A stretch of 37,062 nt of DNA from DASSYK01 sp036258315. GTDB taxonomy: Bacteria; Actinomycetota; Thermoleophilia; Solirubrobacterales; 70-9. The stretch is from contig DATADX010000005.1 of NCBI GenBank assembly GCA_036258315.1, forward strand, positions 1 to 37,062, read 5' to 3'. Shown here piece by piece: positions 23,416 to 31,651 of this stretch; positions within the stretch are counted from its first letter, which is position 1, and each line of letters begins with the position of its first letter. The translations under genes and the position numbers were made by a program. A model generated the notes under the pieces. It was not told the origin of the DNA. It saw only the letters and a list, made by a program, of their open reading frames with translations, and made no database searches.

Positions 23416-23451
23416 GAGGGGCGGCCCCACCTTTGAGACGGGCCGCCCCTC
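23416..23451. terminator. Bidirectional hairpin terminator
   Basis: GAGGGGCGGCCC (23416-23427) and GGGCCGCCCCTC (23440-23451) are perfect 12-bp complements with a 12-nt loop containing CTTT. The hairpin lies 14 nt after the DUF7144 stop and its right arm overlaps the stop codon of the minus-strand gene that starts at 24493, so it can end both transcripts. Confidence 0.7.
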
Positions 23452-24493
23452 AGCCGCTTGGGGAGGGTTGCGGGGAGCGGCGGGAGCGCCTGTGCAGGAT
23501 CAGGCCGACGAGGCCAGCCGGCAGGTAGAGCCAGTAGTTGAAGAGCCGATACGCGAGCGTGGCCAGCACGGCTGAACCGCCGTTCACGCCGATCAGCGCG
23601 AGTGCGCCGGTCAGTCCCGCCTCGACTACGCCGAGCCCGCCGGGCGTGAGCGGCAGCTGCCCGAGCAGCGATGCCGCCGAGTAGGCGACGAGCACCAGCG
23701 CGCCGTCGGGGTGCGCGCCCACGGCGGCGAGAGCGAAGACGAGCGTCAGGTAGTCGAACACCCATTTGCCGCCTGCGGCGAGCAGCGCCTGCCACCAGTT
23801 ACCGCCCACGGCGTCGGCGACAGCGGTGCGCTGGTCGAGCAGCCGCTCGGGAAGATCCTGTACGGGCTCGGACCGCCTCCTCAGCTTGTTGACGCTCCAC
23901 TGTGCCGCCCGGCCGACGGCGGTCAGGAAACGGTCGTCCCTCAGCGCGAGCGAGCCGATCAGAACGATGCCGACCAACAGCGCCGCGGAGACCCACGCCG
24001 CCGCCAGCAGCTCCGTGGGCACGGCCACGCCCAGCACCACCAGCGGTAACGCCAGCATGTTCAAGAGCAGCAGGGCGCCGAACACGATCAGCGAGGCGGC
24101 GGTCATGCCGGACGCAGCGCGGCCGGACGGGACTCCCTCCTGAGTGAGCATCTCGTACTGGAGCGCAGCCGACGTGGCGGCACCGCCGGGCAGGATCTTG
24201 CTGACCGCACTGCCGACGAGGTACGAACGCAGGAATGGCCCCCAGCGATGCTCCCCGGTGGCGATTCGCTGCACGGCGCACATGCAAAGGACGCTCGCGC
24301 CCTGGGTCACGGCCATCGCCGCGAACCAGCCTGGCTCGATCTCACGCAGGCGCGTCGAGCTGCCGAGCACCTCGTCGAGCTCGGGCGCGAGGCCGTAGAG
24401 CGCCAGCCCGGCCACGGCCACCGCCAGCAAGTGCTTCAGGATCGCGCTGCGCGTGATGTGCGGAAGCTCGCTCGGTACCGGGGCCACGGTCAT
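23450..24493 (-). CDS. UPF0104 / lysylphosphatidylglycerol synthase-type transmembrane protein
   Basis: A 347-residue polytopic membrane protein with the UPF0104 (MprF/AglD flippase-like) layout. Eight or so hydrophobic helices are visible. Conserved stretches include RSYLVGSAVSKILPGGAATS (about 89-108), the loop LLGQLPLTPGGLGVVEAGL (about 275-293) and the C-terminal AYRLFNYWLYLPAGLVGLIL. There is no C-terminal MprF aminoacyltransferase domain, so lipid lysinylation is not expected. Related proteins are thought to move lipids or glycolipids across the membrane. It starts 47 nt after the AI-2E transporter stop and is probably co-transcribed. Confidence 0.85.
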   Translation of the reverse strand: MTVAPVPSELPHITRSAILKHLLAVAVAGLALYGLAPELDEVLGSSTRLREIEPGWFAAMAVTQGASVLCMCAVQRIATGEHRWGPFLRSYLVGSAVSKILPGGAATSAALQYEMLTQEGVPSGRAASGMTAASLIVFGALLLLNMLALPLVVLGVAVPTELLAAAWVSAALLVGIVLIGSLALRDDRFLTAVGRAAQWSVNKLRRRSEPVQDLPERLLDQRTAVADAVGGNWWQALLAAGGKWVFDYLTLVFALAAVGAHPDGALVLVAYSAASLLGQLPLTPGGLGVVEAGLTGALALIGVNGGSAVLATLAYRLFNYWLYLPAGLVGLILHRRSRRSPQPSPSG

Positions 24494-24540
24494 GGATTCT
24501 CCCGCGCGGAGCCTGGTAGCGGGCGAGGCGAACCGAGCAG

Positions 24541-25644
24541 TTAGGCGGGCTGCTGCTCGGCGGCGTCAGCGGCGGCGATCCGGGACCGGCGGTCGTCGGT
24601 GAACTCCTCGACGACGATCTGGATCGAGGCCGCGATCGGGACGGCGATGATCGCCCCGATGATGCCGAACAGCGCCCCGAATGCCAGGACGCTGGTGAGC
24701 ACTGTGAAGCCGGAGACCCGGGCCGCCTTCCCGATGATCGTGGGCTGCAGTAGGTAGTTCTCGATCTGCTGGTAGACCACCATCACGATCACGAAGGCGA
24801 TCACGGCGCCGACGCTGACCGAGAGCGCGACGAGCCCGATGATGAGGCCGGCGATCGTCGCCCCGATGTTGGGGATGAGGTCGAGGAAGCCTGCGATCAG
24901 GGCCAGGGCGAGCGGGTACGGAAGCCCGAGGATCAGCGCGGTGATGCCGTAGACGGTCCCGCAGATCACGGAGATCGCCAGGTTGCCGAGCATGTAGCGC
25001 GAGGTCGTGTGGACGATCCGATCCGCCACCTGCGTGTAGCGGTCCCGCTTGTCCGTGTACATCAGGCTCCCGATCCAGGCCCGCATGCGCTTTTCGTCGA
25101 CCAGCCCGAACAGCGTCAGGAAGATGACGGAGAAGAAGAGCGTGACCGCCCCAAAGGCCGAGACTCCGACGTTGGTGACGCCGCCCGCCGCCGTGGACAC
25201 CCCGCTGGTGATGTCGCCCGCGTGCTCCTTCAGCGTGTCGAGCGCGTCGCTCTCGCCGTTGATCGTGCTCCCCACATCGCTTTGCCGGACCTCCTCCACG
25301 ATCTCCGGCAGGTCGGCACTGAAACCACGTACCGCGTCGCTGACCGCCTGCACCACGACGAGCAGGACGGCGCCGATGATGACCACGGTCCCCAACACCA
25401 GCACCGCGGAGCACAACCCCCGGCTCCACCCTAGACGCTGCTCCATCGCGTCGACCACCGGCGAGAACACGGCGATGCTGAAGGTGGACACGAGGATCAC
25501 GAGCATCACATCCGCGATCGAGACGAGGGCCCACGCGATCGCGACCACGGCGGCGACCAGCAGGATCGTTCGGATCGAGATCGAGACATCGACCTCGGGG
25601 CGACCGCTGTCGCCGGCGGCCGAGGAGGACTGTGAGCTGGCCAC
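24541..25644 (-). CDS. AI-2E family transporter (TerC/YdiK/PerM-like)
   Basis: A 367-residue membrane protein of the AI-2E exporter family. It has two N-terminal helices (about 23-60), two more around IIGAVLLVVVQAV and FGAVTLFFSVIFLTLFGLVD, and the diagnostic C-terminal set: ISVICGTVYGITALILGLPYPLAL, GFLDLIPNIGATIAGLIIGL (quoted in parts) and a final helix before RRSRIAAADAAEQQPA. LIPNIG and GLPY are the family hallmark residues. Cargo in most members is unknown; the name comes from E. coli TqsA. It lies 54 nt downstream of the PPOX gene of the aromatic operon and could be the tail of that transcript or have its own promoter. Confidence 0.9.
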   Translation of the reverse strand: MASSQSSSAAGDSGRPEVDVSISIRTILLVAAVVAIAWALVSIADVMLVILVSTFSIAVFSPVVDAMEQRLGWSRGLCSAVLVLGTVVIIGAVLLVVVQAVSDAVRGFSADLPEIVEEVRQSDVGSTINGESDALDTLKEHAGDITSGVSTAAGGVTNVGVSAFGAVTLFFSVIFLTLFGLVDEKRMRAWIGSLMYTDKRDRYTQVADRIVHTTSRYMLGNLAISVICGTVYGITALILGLPYPLALALIAGFLDLIPNIGATIAGLIIGLVALSVSVGAVIAFVIVMVVYQQIENYLLQPTIIGKAARVSGFTVLTSVLAFGALFGIIGAIIAVPIAASIQIVVEEFTDDRRSRIAAADAAEQQPA

Positions 25645-25698
25645 TCGCTCTTGATACCGACGCGGTCGGACTGACCGGCGCGCGCTGCCGTGTCTCGG

Positions 25699-26127
25699 CT
25701 ATCGGGTCGTGGCCTGCAGGTGGGTGATCGCGCTGACGCGCTCGACGGTGATCGCGAGGATCACTCGATCGAGGGCCGCCAGGGCTTCGTCGCTCTCCGG
25801 CTCCGGCGGCTCCTCCGCGCCGGCGATGCGCTGCACGATCAGGGCCGTCGCGGGTCCGATGCCCTCAGTGAGGATCTCGGCCGGGCCGGAGAAGGTGGCC
25901 GACGGATAGGGCTGCTCGTCTCCGCGAACGGAAAGCGAGGCCCAGCCCGTGCTCTGGACGTGCTTCGCCTTCAACCGCGCCGAGAGCGTCGAGACCAGGA
26001 GCCGATCGCCGTCCCACACGTAGTAGACGACGGACTGATGCGGCTTTCCGTCGTCCCCGATCGTCGCGAGCACGCCGACCCGATGAGCGTCGAGGAACTC
26101 CCGAAGGTCGTCGGTCAGACCGCCCAC
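25699..26127 (-). CDS. PPOX-class (F420/FMN-dependent) oxidoreductase
   Basis: A 142-residue split-barrel flavin protein. The start LREFLDAHRVGVLATIGDDGKPHQSVVYY (about 8-36, shown in two parts here: LDAHRVGVLATIGDDGKP and HQSVVYYVW) is the pattern of PPOX-class F420-dependent enzymes in Actinobacteria, and LKAKHVQSTGWASLSVRGD follows as the second cofactor strand. It is likely a homodimer that uses F420 or FMN; the substrate is unknown. Its start overlaps the FAH-family gene by 13 nt, so it is translationally coupled to the aromatic cluster, where reduction of a quinone or ring-cleavage intermediate is possible. Confidence 0.85.
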   Translation of the reverse strand: MGGLTDDLREFLDAHRVGVLATIGDDGKPHQSVVYYVWDGDRLLVSTLSARLKAKHVQSTGWASLSVRGDEQPYPSATFSGPAEILTEGIGPATALIVQRIAGAEEPPEPESDEALAALDRVILAITVERVSAITHLQATTR

Positions 26128-26933
26128 GCGGGTTCCTCCTCACCCTTCGCCACCACGAACCCGTCCGGCTCCTCGATGACGGTGTTCTCGAGCGACCCGA
26201 TTCCCTCGATCTCGATCCTGACGGTGTCGCCGACCTTGAGAAGGCCCTCCGGGAACGGCTGGCGCACGGCGCCAATCCCCGCGGGCGTGCCCGTGGCGAT
26301 CACGTCGCCCGGCTCGAGGGTGAACGCCTGGGACAGATGGGCGACCTGCTGGAAGCAGTCGTAGATCATCTCCTTGGTGTTGCCGTCCTGGCGCAGCTCA
26401 TCGTTGACGTACGTCTTGACCGAAAGCGCGTGCGGATCGCCGAGCTCGTCGACGCTCACGACCCACGGTCCGAGCGGGCCATGGGTGTCGAACGACTTCC
26501 CGAGCGTCATCGTCGGTGTGCGGAGCTGCCAATCACGCACGGAGAGGTCGTTGGTGATCGTGTAGCCGGCGATCACGTCCGGCGCGCGCTCCTCGGAGAC
26601 GTGGCGGCAGCGCTCGCCGATCACGATCGCCAGCTCGCCCTCGTAGTCGAGCAGGTTGGAGACCCGTGGCATGTGCACGTCGTCCCCGGGTCCGACCACG
26701 CAGGTCACCTGCTTGTTGAAGAAGACCGGGAACTCCGGTGCCTCCATCCCGCTCTCAGCGATGTGGTCGGCGTAGTTGAGGCCGATCCCGAGGAACTTCC
26801 GCGGCCTGACCGGGGCCAGCAATCGCACCTCACCCAGCGGATGGCGCTCGCCCCGATACGGGTCGAGAACGAGATCGCCCTCGACGATGCCGTCCCGGGC
26901 CTCCTCGTCGGCCTCGAACCTGCAGCGCCTCAT
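26115..26933 (-). CDS. Fumarylacetoacetate hydrolase (FAH) family protein
   Basis: A 272-residue enzyme of the FAH superfamily, which hydrolyses or isomerises beta-diketo acids in the final steps of aromatic ring degradation. The core begins KFLGIGLNYADHIAESG (about 46-62) and contains LLDYEGELAIVIG (metal-binding Glu pair), GYTITNDLSVRDWQ (metal-binding Asp), GKSFDTHGPLGPW and the closing VIATGTPAGIG. One domain with a short N-terminal cap suits acylpyruvate hydrolase or a 2-hydroxyhepta-2,4-dienedioate isomerase type. It overlaps the VOC gene (4 nt, start ATGA) and the PPOX gene (13 nt). In this operon it probably acts on the product of extradiol ring cleavage. Confidence 0.92.
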   Translation of the reverse strand: MRRCRFEADEEARDGIVEGDLVLDPYRGERHPLGEVRLLAPVRPRKFLGIGLNYADHIAESGMEAPEFPVFFNKQVTCVVGPGDDVHMPRVSNLLDYEGELAIVIGERCRHVSEERAPDVIAGYTITNDLSVRDWQLRTPTMTLGKSFDTHGPLGPWVVSVDELGDPHALSVKTYVNDELRQDGNTKEMIYDCFQQVAHLSQAFTLEPGDVIATGTPAGIGAVRQPFPEGLLKVGDTVRIEIEGIGSLENTVIEEPDGFVVAKGEEEPAWAV

Positions 26934-27526
26934 GACGACGGCCCCGGGACCGGCATGGGGGTCTGCTCGGGCGCATACTCACCAGCCATTGCCTTCGCGT
27001 GGAGCTCCGCGAAGGACGTGCCCCCCGCATAATCGCCCGCGACCTCGCCGGGGTCGACGAACTGTCCGATCGGATTCGCCTTGAATTCGTCGGAGGTCCG
27101 CATCCACTCGGTCGACTTCGCCCAATCGCCGAAGTTGTCGACCTGGAGCTCGATGCGATTCCCGTCGGGATCGGCGTAGTAGTACGAGAACGTCATGCCG
27201 TGATCGATGCAGAAATCCGGCTCGATCCCGGCCTTCTTGAGGCGCAGATAGCTCGCGTTCAGATCGTCGAACTCCGCATACTCGAACGCCGAATGGTGCA
27301 GACCCGTGTGAGCCTCCTTCTCCGGGTCGTCGCTGAAGTCTGAAAACGCGAGGAGGGCGATCCGGTGGTTGGCCTCGTCGTTGCTGAGCCAGGCTCCGAT
27401 GTCGTCCTGGTGGATCACCTCGGCTCCGACGAGCACGGAGTAGTAGTCGATCATCTCCTGCAGCCGTGTCGTCTTGAGGTTGAAGTGATGGAACTTCGGG
27501 TGAATCACTGCCGTTGAATCGGCCAT
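26930..27526 (-). CDS. VOC-family extradiol-type ring-cleavage dioxygenase
   Basis: A 198-residue vicinal-oxygen-chelate protein with one betaalphabetabetabeta pair. The 2-His-1-Glu metal set is visible: HPKFHHFNLKTT near residue 13, HTGLHHSAFEY in the middle, and DPDGNRIELQVDNFGDW near 145. YYSVLVGAEVIHQD and YYYADPDGN are usual for catechol-2,3-dioxygenase-like proteins. Length is that of a single-module enzyme, shorter than two-module BphC/XylE (about 290-310). The C-terminal 50 residues are an extra tail. It lies directly between two hydroxylases and an FAH-type hydrolase, which supports ring cleavage of a catechol-like product. The exact substrate is unknown. Confidence 0.86.
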   Translation of the reverse strand: MADSTAVIHPKFHHFNLKTTRLQEMIDYYSVLVGAEVIHQDDIGAWLSNDEANHRIALLAFSDFSDDPEKEAHTGLHHSAFEYAEFDDLNASYLRLKKAGIEPDFCIDHGMTFSYYYADPDGNRIELQVDNFGDWAKSTEWMRTSDEFKANPIGQFVDPGEVAGDYAGGTSFAELHAKAMAGEYAPEQTPMPVPGPSS

Positions 27527-27527
27527 A

Positions 27528-29126
27528 TCAATGCTCCTTGATCATGGATTGAGTCTTCAGGGACAGCTGCGCCCCCAGGTCGTCGACGAGCGACGGCAGG
27601 TCGGCGGACGAGCGGACGCTGCCGAAGACATAGAAGTCAGGACGGACGAGCGCGGCGTGAGCATCGTGTTGACGAAGCCAATCAGTAAGGCGGCCGTCGA
27701 GGTCGCTCACCCCTCCGGCAACGCCGGCGTCCAAGGAGGCGGTGGTCACGTCAAGCTTGCGCAGGATGTCGCGGCGCTCCCCGTCGAGCTGCTCGAGGGG
27801 ATCTCCGTCGGCCGCGATCAGCGCCCAGCCGCGCCCGACGACGTCGTCGAAGCGCCCGCTCTCCCCGTCGACGGCGACGCGCCCCTGGACGCTCAGCGTG
27901 CCCGCGAGCGGGTCCGGCGGCTCCTCGCCGCCGCGACGGATCGCGCCGGTGGCGAATGGAGGGGGCTCAACCGGGGGCGGCGGGGCCGCCTGGCGCAGGG
28001 TCGTGTCGCGCTCCGCCGCGGCCTCGGGATCGAGCTCGCAGAGAACCTTGCCGAGCTCGATCGCGAAGCGGATCACCCATTCGGTCTGCGGCTGGCGCTC
28101 CAGATCGATCGTGTCCAGGAGCTCGTCCGAGGCGAGCCCCCGCAGGACGAGGTCCAGCTTCCAGGAAAGGTTCGCGGCGTCGCGCAGCCCCGCGCAGAGC
28201 CCCTGGCCGAGAAACGGCGGGGTGAGGTGGGCGGCGTCGCCGACCAGCAGCGCGCGGCCGTCGCGCATCCGATCCGCCAGCATCGAACGGAACTCGTAGA
28301 CGGCGGTGCGGGTCAGCGGACCATCGGTGGGCCTGTACCACGGTGCGAGCAGTGACCAGACGCGCGCGGGGTCCTCGAAGTCGTCCAACTGCTCGCCGGG
28401 CAGCAGCATGAACTCCCAGCGGTGGTGCCGCGGTCCGCTCTGGACGTGTGTCGTCGGGCGGCGGGGATCGCACCACTGGCACGCGACCGGCAGATCGGCG
28501 AGCGTCCCCATGTCGCGGGGTTCGGCGTCGACCACCAGCCAGCGCTCCCGGAACCCGAGGTCGCGGCGCGTGATCCCAGTCGCTTCTCGCACGAAGGAGT
28601 TGGCTCCGTCGGCGCCGACCAGCCACCTAGCCCGCACGGTTCGGGTCTCGTCGGTGGGGTCGAGCCGCCCCGGGGCGCGCTCCTCGTGGCGGCGGATCGT
28701 GAGCGTCACCGAGTCTCCCTCGTCGACCAGGCCCTCGGCCACCCAGCCGCGGTGCACGGCGACGCCGTCGACGCAACACACCTCGTCGAGCGCCCGCTCG
28801 AACTCCGGCTGGTGAAACAGGAAGTCGGGCTCCCAGCCGGACTTCGCCGGCGTCTCGGGCGTGAGCGTCAGCAACGGCTCGCCGTCCGCGCCGAACCAGC
28901 GGTACTCGCGGAGCGGGACCATCTCCTCGGCGAGGCGCTCCGCGAGGCCGAGGTTCTGAAGGAACCGCATGATCTCGTGATCGATGTGTACGGCGCGCGG
29001 CAGCCGGTAGATCTCGTTGAACCGCTCGAACGCCGCCACCCGGTGACCGGCGCGGGCGAGCAGGGCGCCGAGCGCCTGGCCGACCGGGCCGTACCCCACG
29101 ATCGCGACGTCGACCTCGGAGTCCAT
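27528..29126 (-). CDS. FAD-dependent aromatic hydroxylase, MhpA-like
   Basis: A 532-residue class A flavoprotein monooxygenase. The FAD dinucleotide motif GYGPVGQALG is at residues 11-20, the DG motif is RARWLVGADGANSFVREATG (about 167-186) and the GD motif is RALLVGDAAHLTPPFLGQGL (about 288-307) followed by the usual RDAANLSWKL. The sequence is closest in feel to 3-(3-hydroxyphenyl)propionate 2-hydroxylase (MhpA) and resorcinol hydroxylase types, adding one oxygen to a phenol ring with NAD(P)H. The C-terminal part (about 400-525) is the thioredoxin-like extra domain typical of longer members. It starts 4 nt after the upstream hydroxylase stop. Substrate not known. Confidence 0.92.
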   Translation of the reverse strand: MDSEVDVAIVGYGPVGQALGALLARAGHRVAAFERFNEIYRLPRAVHIDHEIMRFLQNLGLAERLAEEMVPLREYRWFGADGEPLLTLTPETPAKSGWEPDFLFHQPEFERALDEVCCVDGVAVHRGWVAEGLVDEGDSVTLTIRRHEERAPGRLDPTDETRTVRARWLVGADGANSFVREATGITRRDLGFRERWLVVDAEPRDMGTLADLPVACQWCDPRRPTTHVQSGPRHHRWEFMLLPGEQLDDFEDPARVWSLLAPWYRPTDGPLTRTAVYEFRSMLADRMRDGRALLVGDAAHLTPPFLGQGLCAGLRDAANLSWKLDLVLRGLASDELLDTIDLERQPQTEWVIRFAIELGKVLCELDPEAAAERDTTLRQAAPPPPVEPPPFATGAIRRGGEEPPDPLAGTLSVQGRVAVDGESGRFDDVVGRGWALIAADGDPLEQLDGERRDILRKLDVTTASLDAGVAGGVSDLDGRLTDWLRQHDAHAALVRPDFYVFGSVRSSADLPSLVDDLGAQLSLKTQSMIKEH

Positions 29127-29130
29127 GGCC

Positions 29131-30918
29131 TCAGGCGACGGCCTGCACGGCGACGGGACGGGCGAGGATCTGACCGAGGGCTTCCGAGAGCTCCTCGCGC
29201 GGGGTATCCGAGCCGGAAACGCTGCGCCAGGCCACGAAGCGGTCGGGCCGAACCAGGATCGCGCCGCCAGGCTCGGTCTCGCGACGGCGCGCCCACATGG
29301 ACCGCGGGTCGTAGAGATCGCCGTCGACGTGGCCGATGCGAACGGCGTCGAGCGGCAGCTCAGCCTGCGCGGCGAGCTCCCGGGCGGCCTCGCACCACGG
29401 CTCCCCGTCCTCGCCCGCGATCAGCAGCCAGCGTCCGGGCTCCACGAGGTCCTTGATCGGCCGGCGGTTGCCGTCCTCGTCGTCGACCCAGGCGTGCGGC
29501 AGCGGGGCGCCGGGCCTGGTCGAGGGCTCGTAGACGCGGACCTCGTCGACTGAGTGACGCGGCGGCGTCCCGTCCGGGATGACCGCGGCCGACTCGTAGG
29601 TGTAGCCGAACTCGACGTTGAGCTCGTCGAACTCCATCGACTGCATCCGCATCCCCCGCAGGACCTGGCTGCGGTGCTCCGCGTCCTCGGGGCGGCCGCT
29701 CCAGAGCCGGCGCAGGTTCGCCCAGTTCTCCTCGGGCGTGTTCTCGTGCGAGATCCCCGCGGCGGCAACGGTCTGGAAGTGGTTGACGGCGTTCTCGAGC
29801 GACCGCTGGGCGTTGCGCTCGTCCGGGGAGCGCCGTTCCTCATAGGTCTCGAGCAGATCGGGTGACGCCTGGCCCGCGAGGACGGCGGCCAGCTTCCACG
29901 TGAGGTTCTGCACGTCATGGATCGCGCTCGTCAGCCCCAGGCCACCGGTCGGCGGATGGCGGTGCGCCGCATCGCCGACGAGGAAGACACGGCCGACCTG
30001 GAACGCCGACGCGATCACCGCGTCGACGGACCAGCGCGTGATCTTGTGGATCGTGATCGGGGTGTCGACCATGCCGAGCGCCTCTCGCGCGTCGGCCTCG
30101 ATGCGCTCGTCGGACTGCGCCCGCGGATCGTCGACGGGATAGTTGATATGGATCACCCACTCCTCGGAGTCCGGTCCCCACCGCTCCGGGCCCATCGGCA
30201 CCATCACGACCATTATCCCGCTGTCGGGGCAGAGAACCCAGCGAATCAGGACGTCCGGATCACGCGCCCAGCGAGAGAGGTCGGCGCTGACGTGCAAAGT
30301 CGCCGTCTCGGTGACGACGCCCAGCCCATCGTAGGTGACGCCGATCTGGCGGGCGACGGTGCGTCCGCCGTCGGCCCCCACCAGGTAGTCGGACCGCACC
30401 GTGTAGGACTCGCCGCTGCCGTTGTCGCGCACGACGGCCGTCACTCCCTCGTCGTCCTGGGTCAGCTCAAGCAGCTCGTGGTTGAACCGGATCCGCTCCG
30501 GGGTGAGCCGCTCAGCGCCCGCCTTCAGGATCGGCTCGAGCCGGATCTGGGGAAGGTTGAGCTGGTGCCACGGGCTTGCCGCGTGCCAGAACTCGTTCTT
30601 TCCGCCGGCGCCCCAGCACTCGAGCTTGGCGATCTGCCGCCCGGCGTCGGGATCGGATCCAGCGAAGCCGGCGTAGTACGCGGTCGCCGCCATCTGCTCG
30701 GGCGGGGTGCTGCGCTTGGCGATCTCGGCGGCCACGCCACAGTCCTCGAGAATCTCCATCGCCCGCTGGTTGAGGACGTGCGCCTTGGGCAGGTCGGAGG
30801 TGCTGGGCCGGGAACTGACGAGAAGATGGTCGACTGCTTGCCGCGCGAGCAGCATCGAAGCGGTCAGCCCCGCTCCCCCGCCTCCGACGATCAACACCGG
30901 CACTCGCTCCTCGCGCAT
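29131..30918 (-). CDS. FAD-dependent phenolic monooxygenase, TfdB-like
   Basis: A 595-residue class A flavoprotein hydroxylase. The FAD motif GGGGAGLTASMLLARQ starts near residue 12, the DG motif is DYLVGADGGRTVARQIG (about 180-196) and the GD motif is GRVFLVGDAAHRHPPTGGLG (about 304-323), then SAIHDVQNLTWKL. Length and the closing domain resemble 2,4-dichlorophenol 6-monooxygenase (TfdB) and related phenol hydroxylases. An ATG at 30939 is in frame, but the ATG at 30918 has GGAGGAG a few bases before it and is preferred. It is the first gene of the operon and follows a clear promoter at 30989-30961 overlapped by a TetR-type palindrome. Two different hydroxylases in one operon suggest two hydroxylation steps or two substrates. 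Confidence 0.92.
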   Translation of the reverse strand: MREERVPVLIVGGGGAGLTASMLLARQAVDHLLVSSRPSTSDLPKAHVLNQRAMEILEDCGVAAEIAKRSTPPEQMAATAYYAGFAGSDPDAGRQIAKLECWGAGGKNEFWHAASPWHQLNLPQIRLEPILKAGAERLTPERIRFNHELLELTQDDEGVTAVVRDNGSGESYTVRSDYLVGADGGRTVARQIGVTYDGLGVVTETATLHVSADLSRWARDPDVLIRWVLCPDSGIMVVMVPMGPERWGPDSEEWVIHINYPVDDPRAQSDERIEADAREALGMVDTPITIHKITRWSVDAVIASAFQVGRVFLVGDAAHRHPPTGGLGLTSAIHDVQNLTWKLAAVLAGQASPDLLETYEERRSPDERNAQRSLENAVNHFQTVAAAGISHENTPEENWANLRRLWSGRPEDAEHRSQVLRGMRMQSMEFDELNVEFGYTYESAAVIPDGTPPRHSVDEVRVYEPSTRPGAPLPHAWVDDEDGNRRPIKDLVEPGRWLLIAGEDGEPWCEAARELAAQAELPLDAVRIGHVDGDLYDPRSMWARRRETEPGGAILVRPDRFVAWRSVSGSDTPREELSEALGQILARPVAVQAVA

Positions 30919-30960
30919 CTTCTCTCCTCCGACAGTCATGGGGGAACAGGATTGGTACGG

Positions 30961-30989
30961 ACGTTACAGAAGTGGTTTTGTAATGTCAA
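30961..30989 (-). promoter_or_regulatory. Promoter of the aromatic operon with overlapping operator palindrome
   Basis: On the minus strand, a perfect -35 TTGACA (30989-30984) and a -10 TAACGT (30966-30961) are 17 nt apart. An imperfect 26-bp palindrome covers 30961-30986, with perfect TTACA (30964-30968) and TGTAA (30979-30983) arms. A protein bound there would block the promoter. It lies 31 nt from the start of the TetR gene on the other strand, so the TetR protein is the obvious ligand-responsive repressor. Assignment is inference. Confidence 0.7.
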
Positions 30990-31004
30990 CTTCAATCTTT
31001 GGGC

Positions 31005-31010
31005 TACGAT
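31005..31010 (+). promoter_or_regulatory. Candidate -10 element of the leaderless tetR-type gene
   Basis: TACGAT ends 6 nt before the GTG at 31017. No ribosome site is present. The operator palindrome at 30961-30986 would lie over the -35 region, so autoregulation is expected. Confidence 0.45.
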
Positions 31011-31016
31011 GCGAGC

Positions 31017-31634
31017 GTGTCGCAGCACAATGGCGTCACTCCGAATCGCCGCGGCGCGCGCTCGCGCGAGCTGGTGCTCGACGCCGCGGAGCGGCTGATG
31101 GCCGAAAAGGGCTACGGGGCCGCGACGGTCTCCGCGCTGGTCGACGAAGCGGGAATCCCGCCGAGCTCCGTCTACCACTACTTCGACTCGAAGGAGGGGG
31201 TCCTGCTCGCCGTCATGGAGCGGGGTGCCGAGCGGTTCTTCGAGGCTCTCCCCGACCTCGACACCCGGCTCGGCTCGCAGGCCGAGCAGCTCACCGCCCT
31301 CGTCGACACGGTGACCAAGACGCTCGAGCGCAACCCGAACTTCCTCCGCATCCTGGTCGTGATGGCGACGCAGCCGGTCAACGTCGACGGGGGAGAGGTC
31401 AACCGAGTGGTCGAGCGCCTCCGCGAGCTCGCGTTGGAGCGGCTTCGAGATCAGATGCAGAGCGTCTTCGGCCTCGATCGCGACAGCGAGGACGCCGACC
31501 AGCTCGCGCGCTTCGCGCTCGCCGCGTTCGACGGCGCATTCGTCGCCTACCAGGCGGATCCCAAGCTCCGCCTCCGAGATCTCCTGCGGCACCTGCCCGC
31601 GGCCCTGATCGCGGTGCGGCGGGAGCTCAGGTAG
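31017..31634 (+). CDS. TetR-family transcriptional repressor
   Basis: A 205-residue TetR-type regulator. The N-terminal helix-turn-helix reads RSRELVLDAAERLMAEKGYG, then ATVSALVDEAGIPPSSVYHYF with the usual YHYFDSKEGVLLAV. The C-terminal ligand/dimer domain is divergent, as expected. The GTG at 31017, 6 nt after TACGAT, is preferred over the TTG at 30999, which lies upstream of that -10. The gene is divergent from the two-hydroxylase operon and the palindrome in between straddles that operon's promoter, so it likely represses the operon until an aromatic substrate or intermediate binds. It converges with the amphi-Trp gene (17 nt between stops). Confidence 0.9.
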   Translation: MSQHNGVTPNRRGARSRELVLDAAERLMAEKGYGAATVSALVDEAGIPPSSVYHYFDSKEGVLLAVMERGAERFFEALPDLDTRLGSQAEQLTALVDTVTKTLERNPNFLRILVVMATQPVNVDGGEVNRVVERLRELALERLRDQMQSVFGLDRDSEDADQLARFALAAFDGAFVAYQADPKLRLRDLLRHLPAALIAVRRELR

Positions 31635-31651
31635 ACGGCGCACGTTCGTGC

